A model generated the notes under the pieces. That model was not told where the DNA came from and searched no databases. It saw only the letters and a program-made list of their open reading frames with translations. Below, one piece after another: positions 1 through 10,618 of a DNA stretch of 64,000 nucleotides (positions are counted from its first letter, which is position 1; each line of letters opens with the position of its first letter). Origin of the DNA: Oscheius tipulae. Its lineage: Eukaryota; Nematoda; Chromadorea; Rhabditida; Rhabditidae. The stretch spans positions 1,054,001 through 1,118,000 of the forward strand of contig JASJZH010000006.1 of the NCBI GenBank assembly GCA_037178975.1, given 5' to 3'. A program made the position numbers and the translations under genes.

Positions 1-836
1 TGGCTTATTTCTCCGAGTCTTAATGAAGTCTTTCTTTTTCTATTTGGGAGAAACATGAGAGCGGGAATTGAGTCAGGAAGCTGGCCATGGTCTGATCACC
101 AGTTTCTTCGGCAAAAAGCAGATCAGGGAGCGGTTGTCTTTTCTCGTAGTAACAGACGTTGACATGCGGTTTCGTCAAAACAACAAGGTTATTGCGTTAC
201 ATAAGTGTCAGTCATTTCGGAGATCGAGATCGGCCACTTTTCGCCTTCTCAAGAAACATTATATTACCCTGTGGTTTTTCAAAAAAGGAGTAAGATCAAA
301 AGCTTAAAGGGATGCCTGAATACTACGAAATAGTTTGCAAATGTCGGGTGAGCACTTGAAAACGAACACTTAGTTAGTCTGTCTGGCAGTCAGTTAACAA
401 GCAAGGATAGTTTGCTCCGGTTGGTCAAAAGCATGTAAAAGTCAGACAGACAAATCAGCACATGTCATACTTTGCCATTGTCTGTCTAGTTATCTGTGCT
501 CATCCTTGAAGCTGATTCTCTATGTCTGGAATAGGAAAATGGCCTGTTAGAAACTGCTGTATCAAAATCAAAGAATGCGTGAATCATAATCAAAGGTCAA
601 GAAATGCGAACTTTCCTCACATTCCTCTCCAGAACTCTTTTTTAAACCTTCGCGCTCTATTTATGCAGTTGAAGAGCATACAGTCTAACGTAGTCTCTGA
701 ATATTTCGTACCCTCCCAAAAACGCCAGAGATCAGGGCTGACTTCTCCGGAGGGATCTTTATGTTTTACGCTCAAGTGCGCATACGTTGACGTTTGTCTT
801 TCCGGCTCCTTTTATGACTGAAAGCAGCGAAGAAGG
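1..836. other. No supported gene
   Basis: Downstream flank of the minus-strand myosin-like gene. Only short open frames without splice or composition support are present, and no RNA gene or repeat is seen. Confidence 0.5.
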
Positions 837-842
837 TTTATT
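837..842 (-). terminator. Poly(A) signal of the myosin-like gene
   Basis: AATAAA on the minus strand, 17 nt past the TGA at 862-860. Its position supports the chosen stop codon. Confidence 0.6.
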
Positions 843-859
843 AGCATTCAATATGTCTT

Positions 860-3800
860 TCAGACTTGGAATCCTTCAGTGGGAGGCAGACTCTTTTCAG
901 TGAAAGAGATGGGCACCTTGGCTCGGAATCGCTGACCAGTCTCGATCAAGTAACATTCGCCCTTGAAGCCAAGGGCTTTGACGACTTCACCTGCCGTGAT
1001 GGTCAGTCCACTGGCGTGATCTGAACATTAACATGTTCAAGAACATTGCTTAACTCAAAGGTGCACTCTGACTCACCAACATGGTCGACAACCATTGTTC
1101 TTCTTTGAGGGAACTTGTGTAAGCGGCCGTCTCTCAGCTCATAGCTTCGGGGTGGTGGTACTGGAGGAGCCTCACTGTCATCAATATGTGGAAGAGGCGT
1201 GTTTGGAGACATCAAACTGATAGACAGCTGGCTACCAGTCGCTGGACTCTGCAGCATACCAATTTGGTCCATCACAAACTGATCATTCACTCGAGAGTAT
1301 TCCAGTTTGTCATTGCTCTAAAATTATTATATACCACAAACAAGTGTTTTTACCTTGATGCAGTGTACAAATTTCATTTCGCAGTCATCGATCTGGTTCT
1401 GTAGATCTGTTGCCAAGGCCAGCACACTATGAATAATGGTCGGATCATCCTTGATAAAGATGACTGCTCGAGGACTGTAACTGCCTGAACTATCCTTCAA
1501 TCTGTCCAAATCTGTGGCGAAGAGTTTGTTGACAAAAGAGAAAGAGCAACACCGGGTGTCAAAAAGACGAATCTGTATAGAGAACTTTGAAAATGTCAAC
1601 GAAGATAATTACAAGTTCCTTGTTGATTGTATTGCAGTTCTTCAGAACCATTTTGTTGAGATCGTAGTCGACGTTAAAGTTCCCGTCAGCATGTTTCACC
1701 GGACATGTGGTCTTGCTCAAAGTGATCTTGTTTTCGTAAGCCTGATCAATCTTTTCCAGTAGAATTTTGGCCTAAGTACACTTTCTAAAACGCTGCCTAC
1801 GAAGCCAAACCTCTTTGCTCTGTCTTCCATCCAAAGAGTCATTCATCGTGTTGATGAGAAGTTCGGTGAGGGAGTTGTTTGAGGCCTTGGAATAGCCAGG
1901 GACGTCGACGATTCGAAAAATGGAGGCGGTTTGAGAGCCGACACTCACTCCTGAAACAGTTTTTGTGGACAACTCCAGATAAATGCTTACCCGAATCGTT
2001 GAAGGTACTACTATTGTTGTCGGCAGTATCAATTATGGAGTCCAGCATTCGGTTTGCGCGGGAAACAATGAGAAAGATCAGCCGGGAGAAGATGGCAGCT
2101 CCGAGCTCATCGCGCGTCTTCTGAGCTTCGGCTACTGTTGACTCACTAAGAGAACCGTTAAGGACCGTCCTGTAGAGTGAAAGCGATGAAACTCCCAGCA
2201 AATGGGCAGCATCTTCGAGATCTAAACAAGAATTGAATGTAAAAACAGCTTGAATATTACCTCCAATATTTTCAATGTCCACGTAGCCTTTGACTTCTTT
2301 GAAGCACAAATTGTTAAGAAGAGTGATGGCAGAAATGACGGAAAAGACGTCCTGAACAGAGATCCCGAGAGTAGTCAAAGCTGATTTGAAGTCTTCAAGC
2401 TTTCCATAGCTACTGTACTCTTCTCTGAGATAGAAGCCAGTCAAGCGAAGTCTTTCTGAAAAAAGGTACTTACAAAATAGATTGCTCACCTTTCTCAGAA
2501 TCTTTTAGCTCACTTGCCAACATGGCAAAAATGTTAGCACGACTGGAACGGCTGGGCGACTCAAGTAGGAAATGCTTTAGACGGAGACGCACAATCTTGC
2601 CCTGTCGATGGTGGAGTTCGATGTGTTGGATCTGAAAATGACTGTTGTGTATTTAAATGATGAGATTCATTATATAGTCGATGCTAGCTCATGTACAGCC
2701 AAAGTCGAAGTGTCAATTAGTTGGCGCAAATATGTACGTTTATTTAGAACTAATATTTTGATTATTTTGTAAGTTCAAATTTAAATTTATTTCTGGGATC
2801 GCAATCACAAGAGTGGTCGTGCGCCAGGTCCATAGTCCTGAGCCATTCAAGTCCGCCAATCCTGGCCTGTCGCAACCATGTAGTTGAACGCTGTCTTAGT
2901 CGTTCCGTGGCCCGTCGTATCTCGTCTTCCCATCACGTTGGCGGTCGTCCCAAAACTCCTATTTGATTCAGCAGCATTCAATCAGTGGTAGCTTTTGACC
3001 ATCTATCGCCGTTCATTGTAGTCAATTTCAAAGCCCATTCCAATTTCTTGTTCCAAGCGAATTGTACTACGGCCGGGAGGCCAGTTCGTCTACGTACACG
3101 TTTGTTCCTCATTCGATGGAGCAGACTCACTCGCATCATGGATCATTCCATTTTTCTCTGAGTCGTTGCCATTTTCCTTTTCTCTTCTGTTCGTAAGTTC
3201 CACATTTCGCACCCATATAGCATAGATGATGCCACGCACAACAGGAAAACTCGTCGTTTCAGCCGCATTGGAGCGGTTTTGTTGGTGAGGAAGTTTCTGT
3301 GTCGATTGAATGCTGCCCAGCCATTTTGTAAGTCTTTCGATAAAATATGGGTCAAATACTTACGCATCTCGAGGACAAGTTGTTTCTTCTCGAATTGATC
3401 GTAGTCAGAGGCCGTAAAGCACACAGTGTAGCCATTAGAACAGCCATGGCGCTCCCATCAACCTGGAGCTTCCTAGCAGCGTCAAAACATGCCATTTCTG
3501 CCAGTTGCGACTTTCCAGAGCCGGATATGCCTCTAAATACGTGAAAATATAACTACGGAAGAAAGCTACCTAAAAACAACGGCACTGGCAGGAAGTTGAA
3601 GGAGAGAGTCAACAATGTTTCCTATGGCCTGGTACGGTTCATGGTTATTGTCGCCGGAAATGTTGCTGAACGGGTTGATAAATAGAATATTGTCTCCTTT
3701 TGTGAACTGAAATAGCATTTTAGGATCTGTTAGACCAATTATCTTACCCAGCAATGTCCCTCCTGGAACTTATGACACATGAGACGAGTCAGCTCTTCTC

Positions 3801-4764
3801 CCTCCAGATCGGCTATATCGGCTACAGGATGTTGTTCGTAGTCGATTCGCTTCTTAATGGTCGACTCAGGCGCTATTGGAGGAAGTCGTTTCTGAAGACA
3901 CGTATCCAACTTCTCCGCAAACGTTCGTATTGGCTTCGGCGGCGGAAATGTTCCGACAGATTCTGCAATTAATTGTTCGTTGAGTCAAAAAAGAAAACCA
4001 CTTTCTACCCGTGCGTATCGGCCCATTATTGCGGATATGGGTTCGTTGTTTCTAGTCGCACTTTTCAAGCAGTGAATAACGGTCGTATGAGGTTCACCGA
4101 AGAGTTTCGTTTAATTGATAACAGCTACCTATTTCACAATATATGTTACATCTACTACGTTCTGTATCTGTTTAAAAAAAACTAAGAAATGGGACCATAG
4201 TGATTTGTGCATATATAGCTATATTTTTTCTTCTTCTTGTGTTCCCAGTTAGTGTGTGGTTTTAACTTGTTCTTGTTGATCTCGACCTCTACTCTGTACT
4301 CATTTCCTCTTTTCTTGCCCGTTCCACGATCCCATTTCCTCTCCCGTCATGTCAAAAAAGCATTGATTATGAGAAGCCCAATCTACCAGCAACACGAAAC
4401 CTATCTCGGAGAGCTTTTTTGAGAGACCTATATAGCACAAATGTGTTTCGATATCAATCTGCCGTTACTGGCCAAATATCTCTGTAGCTTGTGTCTGTAA
4501 CTACCCCGTTACCGTGTTTTAAGTTTTAACGTGTAGTAATGATTTCTTTTTTCCGAAATTTATTTTGTGTACAATAACAGGTTGGTGATCATAGCTCTCT
4601 ACAGACCTTTTTGTACTTTCCACAGAAGACTTACCGCTAGCAGGTAGTCGCGTAGGGCCCAGACTCGATCTTCTGTACTGAGGCTTATTGTCAGCTTTTG
4701 TAAACGTCTCGCGGCGTTTGACTCTCGGAACCATTATGGAAGCAGACGGAACAGTGACTGACAT
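860..4764 (-). CDS. Divergent, lever-arm-less myosin motor with C-terminal SH3-like domain
   Basis: Twelve exons chain in phase: 4764-4635, 3962-3748, 3706-3570, 3532-3364, 2631-2490, 2455-2261, 2221-1991, 1950-1811, 1771-1613, 1572-1354, 1317-1077, 1020-860. The product is 712 residues. Motor landmarks in order: P-loop GISGSGKS (about 162-169; family GESGAGKT), switch I ending SSRC (214-217, at an exon end), the block LEDAAHLLGVSS with KTRDELGAAIFSRLI, switch II DVPGYS (about 422-427; family DIxGFE) and VHCIK (575-579; family VRCIKPN). After CIK about 15 residues still resemble the SH1 helix. Then converter, IQ motifs and tail are absent, replaced by a Pro-rich stretch (APPVPPPRS) and an SH3-like domain (about 651-703). 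Known: the switch II Glu forms a salt bridge with the switch I Arg and is needed for ATP hydrolysis; here it is Ser. Inferred: a cytoplasmic myosin-derived scaffold or slow motor. The ATG at 4764 follows an ATTTCAG acceptor, so it may be trans-spliced or have a 5' UTR intron. The myosin class was not assigned. Confidence 0.85.
2790..3340 (-). mobile_element. Dead 3' fragment of an RTE-type LINE
   Basis: The minus strand reads like the C-terminal part of a non-LTR reverse transcriptase: LKRRVFLLCVASSMLYGCE, then a TEEKRKMATTQRKME block, a tryptophan-rich block and a final arginine-rich domain ending near DHSCDCDPRNK. Three in-frame stops (after RKME, in ATTD*MLLN and in PPT*WEDE) show it is not functional. 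It lies inside the 3363-2632 intron of the myosin-like gene, in the same orientation. Assignment to RTE rests on the recognised C-terminal pattern only. Confidence 0.7.
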
Positions 4765-5832
4765 CCTGAAATGTCTGAAGTTGGAAGGGAAACAGAGAAA
4801 AACACACATGCTGATGGTAGAGGGTTGATAGTTTTCCTTAGTACCCGGAAAGCAGGAATGCCGTCTCATTGTGCTGTTTCTCGAGGCTGGAGGAGATTCT
4901 GTAAATGAGAGAAGTTGTCCAAAAATTGTGTCTCTTCCAAATTCAGACGTTTTTCTCAATTTGAGGCGGAACAAAAACACAATCAGAAAGAACGCCAAAG
5001 CAATGTTGGTGGTGGTTTTGTGTCCCTGTATGGTGTCAATCGGAAAACTGCGAGAACAAGAGTAACTACTGTATTCGCATCCTTTTGTTCCAAAATTACC
5101 TATAATTGTGGGTTTATACCACATTTGTAAAACATAAAACAGCATGTTCTCTTGTGACTAGGTCTGGAAAATCAAGTTTTGAAATGGTGGGTGGATATAC
5201 GCTTCAAAGCATCGGATTACCAATAAAATTTGAGCTTCCCGGTGTGAGAAGAAGCAAAAACGACTGACTTAGAGGTATTCGGGGACAGAGGGAGAGTCTG
5301 TTCAGAATCTAATCAGGGAAACGAGGGTGTTCTTCTACCAGGAATGTGCAATCAGCAGAAAATGCGACACTCATGGTCCAATGCCTCCTGAATTCCAGAT
5401 GCAATTGAATGAAAAGAATTGTTTTAGTCTGGTTGCACTGTTGGAACGGGAAATTTGTGAAGGTAGTTATACAATTAAAAAGATCTAAAAGTACATATTT
5501 CAAAGATACGTCTACAAGCTACGAAATTGAGTGAACAGTGCTTTATGAGATTCTACCTGAGAACTCACCTCCAAAGTTGTAGAGACTCTTAAGAAACCGG
5601 GGCATCAGATATATACTCGTACAAGACAAAAGTTATCTGGTCTCTCACCCCCATTGTTTCTGTCTTTTTTCTCATAAGGTCACATGCAATACTACATTTC
5701 CATGTACAAAATGTCATTCAACGAAATTTCCTCCAAAAGAGCACGTATATTATGATTCGGCAACGTTCTCAAGTTTTGCCAATGAAAAAACTATTTTGGA
5801 TGATCGGAAAATAATGTGTCAAATTGTCAGTG
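4765..5832. other. Upstream flank of the myosin-like gene, no gene seen
   Basis: AT-rich sequence. A minus-strand open frame covers 5145-4765 but has no coding-like composition, and the exon that follows has its own acceptor at its start. It probably holds the promoter and a 5' UTR intron. Confidence 0.4.
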
Positions 5833-6258
5833 TGTGTTCACAAAAAACAACCAAACGTCCAGGAATCGCGGGCATTTTTTGGCGCGGATTCAAACAGCTC
5901 AAAATTGATATAAATTTCAATGAGTTCTTCTTATAAATCATTTTTCTTATGTTGAAGAAGAATTCGTCGCGAAGACCTCAACCTTGTTACTCCCCTGATC
6001 AATATTCATATTAGTATTGATTCCCCCGATGTTCCTCTTGTGTCCGAGGAGAGTGATTTGGACGAAGGTGAGTTTCCTACTTTATTCCAAGGAATGTTAC
6101 CTATTGTTTAACAAAAGCAAAACGGAAAAATAACTAAAAATACGGAAAGGACAAAATTATTTGATGAACGAAATGCTTGAAGCTAATTTCTAGCCGTTTG
6201 AATCCGCGCCAAAAAAAGCCCGCGATACCTGGTCGTTCGGTTGTTTTTTGTGAACACA
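5833..6258. mobile_element. MITE-like element with 67-bp terminal inverted repeats
   Basis: Positions 5833-5899 and 6192-6258 are inverted copies with about five mismatches. Both begin TGTGTTCACAAAAAACAACC and include a GGCGCGGATTCAAAC block. The 290-bp interior has a short open stretch (about 5963-6068, ending DLDEG at a GTGAG) but no transposase motif. No clear target duplication was found (flanks GTCAGTG / CTATAAG), so the superfamily is open. Confidence 0.75.
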
Positions 6259-6808
6259 CTATAAGCAATATTTCATAACTTGGTATGTTGAGATAAGCAA
6301 GTGGTCCTACCTCTGTATACCATGCTCATGGAAGCCATCCTTGGTATATACAGCATGGTTGCGCAGCTAGACAGCTTAGAAGGGACAATAATGTTTCAAA
6401 GCTAGGCGTTCCAGCACCACCCCTTTCGAAAAATCATAGCTCATCTGTCAGAAGAGCATCAGAAGCAACAAACAAGTTATTGTCCCCAAAGTTTCGGGAT
6501 CAAGAGTCTTGTTGACAAAAATGAATATATCCACGCTGAGGGCAGCAGTCCCCAAGGACCCACGTTGTCTTGTTTTTCTGGATTTTACCAAATTTAGCCC
6601 TCACGAGCCATAAAAATATCTTTTCAATAACTGACCCGGGATGATCATGCTCCTCGTGGGAAGAGGTGTTGGTGTATCGCGAGCCGAGACGGGTGAGAAC
6701 AGGTTCGTGGAGAGACGCGAGTCTGGAGAATACTCCCGGTATGAACGACATCGGACCTCTCGAGAACTTAGTTCCCCGCTTAGTTGAGCCCTGACCATCC
6801 TTAGCTGT

Positions 6809-7048
6809 CTAGAGAGCTAAAAATACGTCTTCTGTCCTTTGTTTGTCGAGCTGTTGATTTACCGTGTCAATATCCTCGCGCAGTCTTTGGACATCAACCT
6901 CTCGATTGCGCGAAAGGGTTCTCGCCGCACTATAACTTCAAATTCAAAAGGAAAGAGGATGACTCACTTTCTTGGCGGGAGAGGAGGTCCATCGACTGGC
7001 CGTGGTCGTGGCAAAGTCTGACTCCGCCACATCCTCTTACAAGATCCC
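6809..7048 (-). CDS. Two 3' exons of an unrecognised Pro-rich/coiled-coil protein
   Basis: Exons 7048-6968 and 6929-6809 join in phase 2 across a 38-nt intron with GTGAGT donor and TTATAG acceptor. They read TLPRPRPVDGPPLPPR, then a charged helix-like tail with REVDVQRLREDIDTVNQQ and a TAG at 6811-6809. The acidic/hydrophobic spacing suggests a short C-terminal coiled coil. The exon at 7048 begins after a TTTTTGCAG acceptor, so the 5' part lies upstream; a candidate stretch at about 7235-7120 could not be joined in phase. The function is unknown. The alternative is that the two reading frames coincide by chance. Confidence 0.45.
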
Positions 7049-8317
7049 CTGCAAAAACTTGTTCACCAGGAAAGTTTGCCTGGTAAGAAAACAAAATTGA
7101 AAATTTGTAGATGAATCTCAAACGATATACAATACGCTTCAGGAGACAGGCCTTCTCGATACTACCAATCCGCACAAATAGAGTGTCTTGTCTTGACAAA
7201 TATGATGTTATACGGAATTTGACACCTGGCCAGTACTTAGCTATCCTAAACGGTACGGGGTTAAATTCTCCTACTGGCAAGACAGTACGGGTGAAACAAT
7301 TTCAAATGTCATGTATGTTTTAATCGGAACTACCCTGAACACGCCTGTCCATTCACACAGGCCTACGACGTGACCAAGAAAAGAGTCATTAGTTAGTCAG
7401 CATGGGAACCGGAAAAAAATAAACGCGAAAGGGTTGCGAGGATAAATATGCGCGGAAAAGATCCGTCAGAAGAGTGAACTGTCGGCGCAGCTGGAGAACA
7501 TCTGGACAGTAAAAACTCGATTCAAAATTGCGTTAGATTCTATTACTTAGCTCTGTTTCTGTTGGGAGACAAATTTGCTGCCGTAGGGTGAAGAACAATG
7601 TGGGTTATGTAAATTACCGCAGTTTCGTGACGCCTTTTCTCAAAAACGGCGGGAGTGAACAAGAGGAGATTAACGGACAAGATAGCAAAATCGGTCAAAT
7701 TGAAGGAAAAAAGGGGAGAGACTAACTTAAAACGCTTCCAACAGCGTTTGAACCTGCGCTTGTTCAGTCTCATTGTCTCAAAAGACCCAAGACATCAACC
7801 CAGCGTCGGTCGAGCTGTTTCTTCGTCCCGCTTCCCTCTCCCTGGCTGTCACACGGCGCGTTGACAGATCTCGCCTCTGGTGGTCAGCACAGCGTTCTGC
7901 AAATAGAACAAATTTTTGATGGATAATGAAACATGTGAAAACAATCAATTGCAATTGCACTAACCGTAACTTGGAGTTTAGTATCAGAGTTTTACAAATC
8001 CAGTGCAAGAGAACTCTCCCCTCTCCATGTCATAGCCTTGTTGGTTTATTCATTTTCTTCGTCCTTTTTTTTTTTACCAAACATAATTGCACAAGAGGGC
8101 TCAAAAATACTCTAATCTTCTTTGAAACTCGAACTTTGAAAAAAAAAAAGTATAGGAGTTCTCATTTCCTTTTATTTCCGTGGAATTTTTTTCCGCTAGA
8201 TTTCTTTGGATAAGATGGTATTGAAGGCTGAGAAGGGAAGGTTTCAACCCCCAGATATCGGCATGAGCCTGATGCCGTTAGAAAGGCCATCGAAAATAGT
8301 GGTATTTCACAGATATT
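7049..8317. other. No firm gene; possible 5' exons of the 6809-7048 gene
   Basis: Short open frames occur on both strands, none with linked splice sites that keep phase. No RNA gene or inverted repeat was found. Confidence 0.35.
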
Positions 8318-8923
8318 TCAGCTGCTGAATGGATGACTACCGTCCTCTGGAGCGTTTCCCGTTTCCAGATTTTGAGCTGAATTGGCGCCCCTTGGGGTTG
8401 GATATTGTGTCTCACTAGATGCATCTTGTTTAGAGCATTTCAAAAAGGGCAAACGTTTTGTTTTGATCGAAATATATGAAGGGGTAACAGGGATGAGAGA
8501 CTGCAAGATATTCTCGACGCTCTTTTCCAGAAACTGTAACTTCCCCGCTACTTACCACAAAAAAACAAATGCACAAAGCAAAAATAGAGAAGCAAAAAAA
8601 GGCACAACGAGTTTGGAAAATAGTGGAAAACTGATGGTTGTAGACGTCAAAACGCATTCGCGGCCATTCAAACCGAAGAACTCACAATCGAAGACGTTAA
8701 GGACGTGCTTCTCCCCGAGTGTTGCTGAAATGACGAGTATCCGATGTTGCAGCTGTACCAGCTGCAAAATGTCTATTCCTCCAGGAAATTGAACAAACTT
8801 TGAAACATAAGACGGTACTAACAGATGTGGGAAGTTTATTGGACCATTTTTAGAACGATTCTCGTTCCGTAAAGATTTGCCGACGTCCCCTTTGTTTTGC
8901 CTGGCCGGCCGACAGTTAGTCAT
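8318..8923 (-). CDS. Small two-exon protein of unknown function
   Basis: ATG at 8923 opens exon 8923-8686, which ends at a GTGAGT donor in phase 1. Exon 8547-8318 follows a GTAAGTAG acceptor and ends in TGA. The sum is 155 residues. The middle (FVQFPGGIDILQLVQLQHRI through VENILQSLIPVT) looks like amphipathic helices, and the C-terminal third is polar and Ser/Asn/Gly-rich. There is no signal peptide, membrane segment or recognised motif. The 5' end could extend upstream, because the sequence before the ATG also contains an ATTTCAG acceptor. It lies just downstream of, and opposite to, the interrupted 5S gene. Confidence 0.45.
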
Positions 8924-9102
8924 TTTCGTCCGAGATGCCCTCCTGCGCCCAGTATCTGAAATAAACTTGGATTTGTCTTACTAAATTTTGAAACCAGACC
9001 GGAAATCTTCGTACCCGTATGATTAGGTCCTGCTAGTCTCTCATTGGAAAGACCAGAGAAACGAGCAGAGACATCATCACGCAGGGGGAGTGAGACGCCT
9101 TC

Positions 9103-9772
9103 GCTTACGGCCACACCACGTTGAAAGTACGCCATCCCGTCCGATCTGGCAAGTCAAGCAACGTTGGGCCCGGTTAGTATAGTCCATTTCCAACGAATAG
9201 CGGCAGTGAGCCAATTCTTTAAAGGTTTTCGAAAACGAAAAATCGGGTCCCATCACGGGCCTCGGAAAATGCGGCGCGAATTCAAAATTTCTTGGTCATT
9301 TTTTAGCTTTCTTTGTTTCCATATATTTACCTTTTCTGATCTTTTTTGTTGATATTTTGTGATTGTTATTTTACCGTCATGCTTTTCAAGCAAAATAGAA
9401 ACCACTTTTTTGCATCTTCACTCTCGATCGATGGTCGCTACCGATGTCGAAGAAGAAGAAGCTCCAACCAGGGACGAATGACCCATGGACTGATCCCCAT
9501 TCACATTTTGAGACATTCACTCGTATTGTTGTTTGTTTTTTGTTGTCCAGTAAAAATCCAGTACTGCACACAATTGTATTTGTCTTAGTCTTTCAGCAAA
9601 GATTGCGCCGACAATGCATCCATGGCGCAATGCCAGGTGGCGCGGTCAACGGATCGTGGGGTCGGGAGTTCGGATCCCCGATTAAAAATTTATTTGGCTT
9701 ACTGCCGCTATTCGTTGGAAATCGACTATACTTGGATCGGAGACGGCTTGGGAATCCCGGGTGTCTTAAGCT
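9103..9772 (+). pseudogene. 5S rRNA gene interrupted by a DNA element
   Basis: 9103-9179 matches the first 77 nt, and 9731-9772 the last 42 nt, of the intact 5S copy at 14052-14170. Together they make exactly 119 nt. Between them is a TIR element flanked by TA. The internal promoter is split within the gene, so a normal 119-nt product is not expected. Confidence 0.9.
9180..9728. mobile_element. 549-bp Tc1/mariner-type non-autonomous element in a 5S gene
   Basis: Ends are inverted repeats of about 35 bp sharing ATTTCCAACGAATAGCGGCA (left starts TAGTCC, right complement starts TAGTCG). TA is duplicated at 9178-9179 and 9729-9730, the hallmark of Tc1/mariner insertion. The interior has no recognisable transposase, so it was probably mobilised in trans. 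Confidence 0.85.
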
Positions 9773-10618
9773 TTTTGTTTTTTTAAACTGTTGAAAAACA
9801 AAAATAAGTCATTCTGTAGGGTTTAATTTACTCAATAGATGGTTTTTGCTTTCAAAAGGACTGCATCACGTTGAAACATCTCAGAAATGCATACTTTCAT
9901 CCTCAGTCATCAATCCTACCTCCAACCGTTTTCGCCCTATTTCTCGAGCCCCCAGCTGACTGACCTTCTTTGTCGGGCACTCACCTGGGTGGAGTCCGTT
10001 AGTCATCATTGACCACATGTTGAAACTTTCCTGTTTTTCTTTGAGACCTTTTAATAGGAAGACCCGGTTAGCGGTTCATGGCAAAGTGCACATTCCGGAC
10101 ACAATTTCTGGAAAACATACCTATGCAAATTGTCTTCAGTTTTAAATGTTAATTTTATTTTTCTTGCTAGCAGTTTTTGCAGTTCTGGCTAAACAACAGT
10201 ACTCACAAAATAGTCTAGTTTAAGTTTAGCTTTTGAATTTGGAAGCCAGGATATTTCTACCACTTGTTGGAGAAACTCCTCAAAAGTGTGTACTATGTCA
10301 CACACGTGGATCCGCAGCCTTGACTCCACATAATAGCCAACACGCGCAATAAACTTCACATTTTTGTTAAACCGCCTTCCAGTCCGGTTATTTTTTGCCC
10401 TTCATTTCACTTCCGCTTCTTTGTCGCATCTCCAGACTGTTTGTCATTTTATCAAGCTTTGTCATCAAATTGGACGTAATTTCGTGGCATTTTTCTGACT
10501 CTAAAATCCAAGGACAGAACCTGTAAAATTGTTGCGACCTCGTCGAGAGGAGTTAATTCCCTTGTAATACTCGTCTTCGCCTCTCTGAATCATTGTTTAA
10601 CTAGTGGTTTTTCAGGAA
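9773..10618. other. Non-coding; presumed upstream region of the calmodulin-like gene
   Basis: No coding model or RNA gene was found. A TTTTTCAG at 10608-10615 lies three bases before the ATG at 10619, suggesting a trans-splice or 5' UTR intron acceptor. Confidence 0.4.

Noticed and set aside
8920-9135. A minus frame starting MAYFQRGVAVSEG
   Set aside because: Its start is the antisense of the 5S rRNA 5' half.
9829-9850. Spliced-leader-like GGTTTAATTTACTCAATAG downstream of the split 5S gene
   Set aside because: The match to nematode SL1 fails in the second half, and no Sm site or snRNA-like fold follows.
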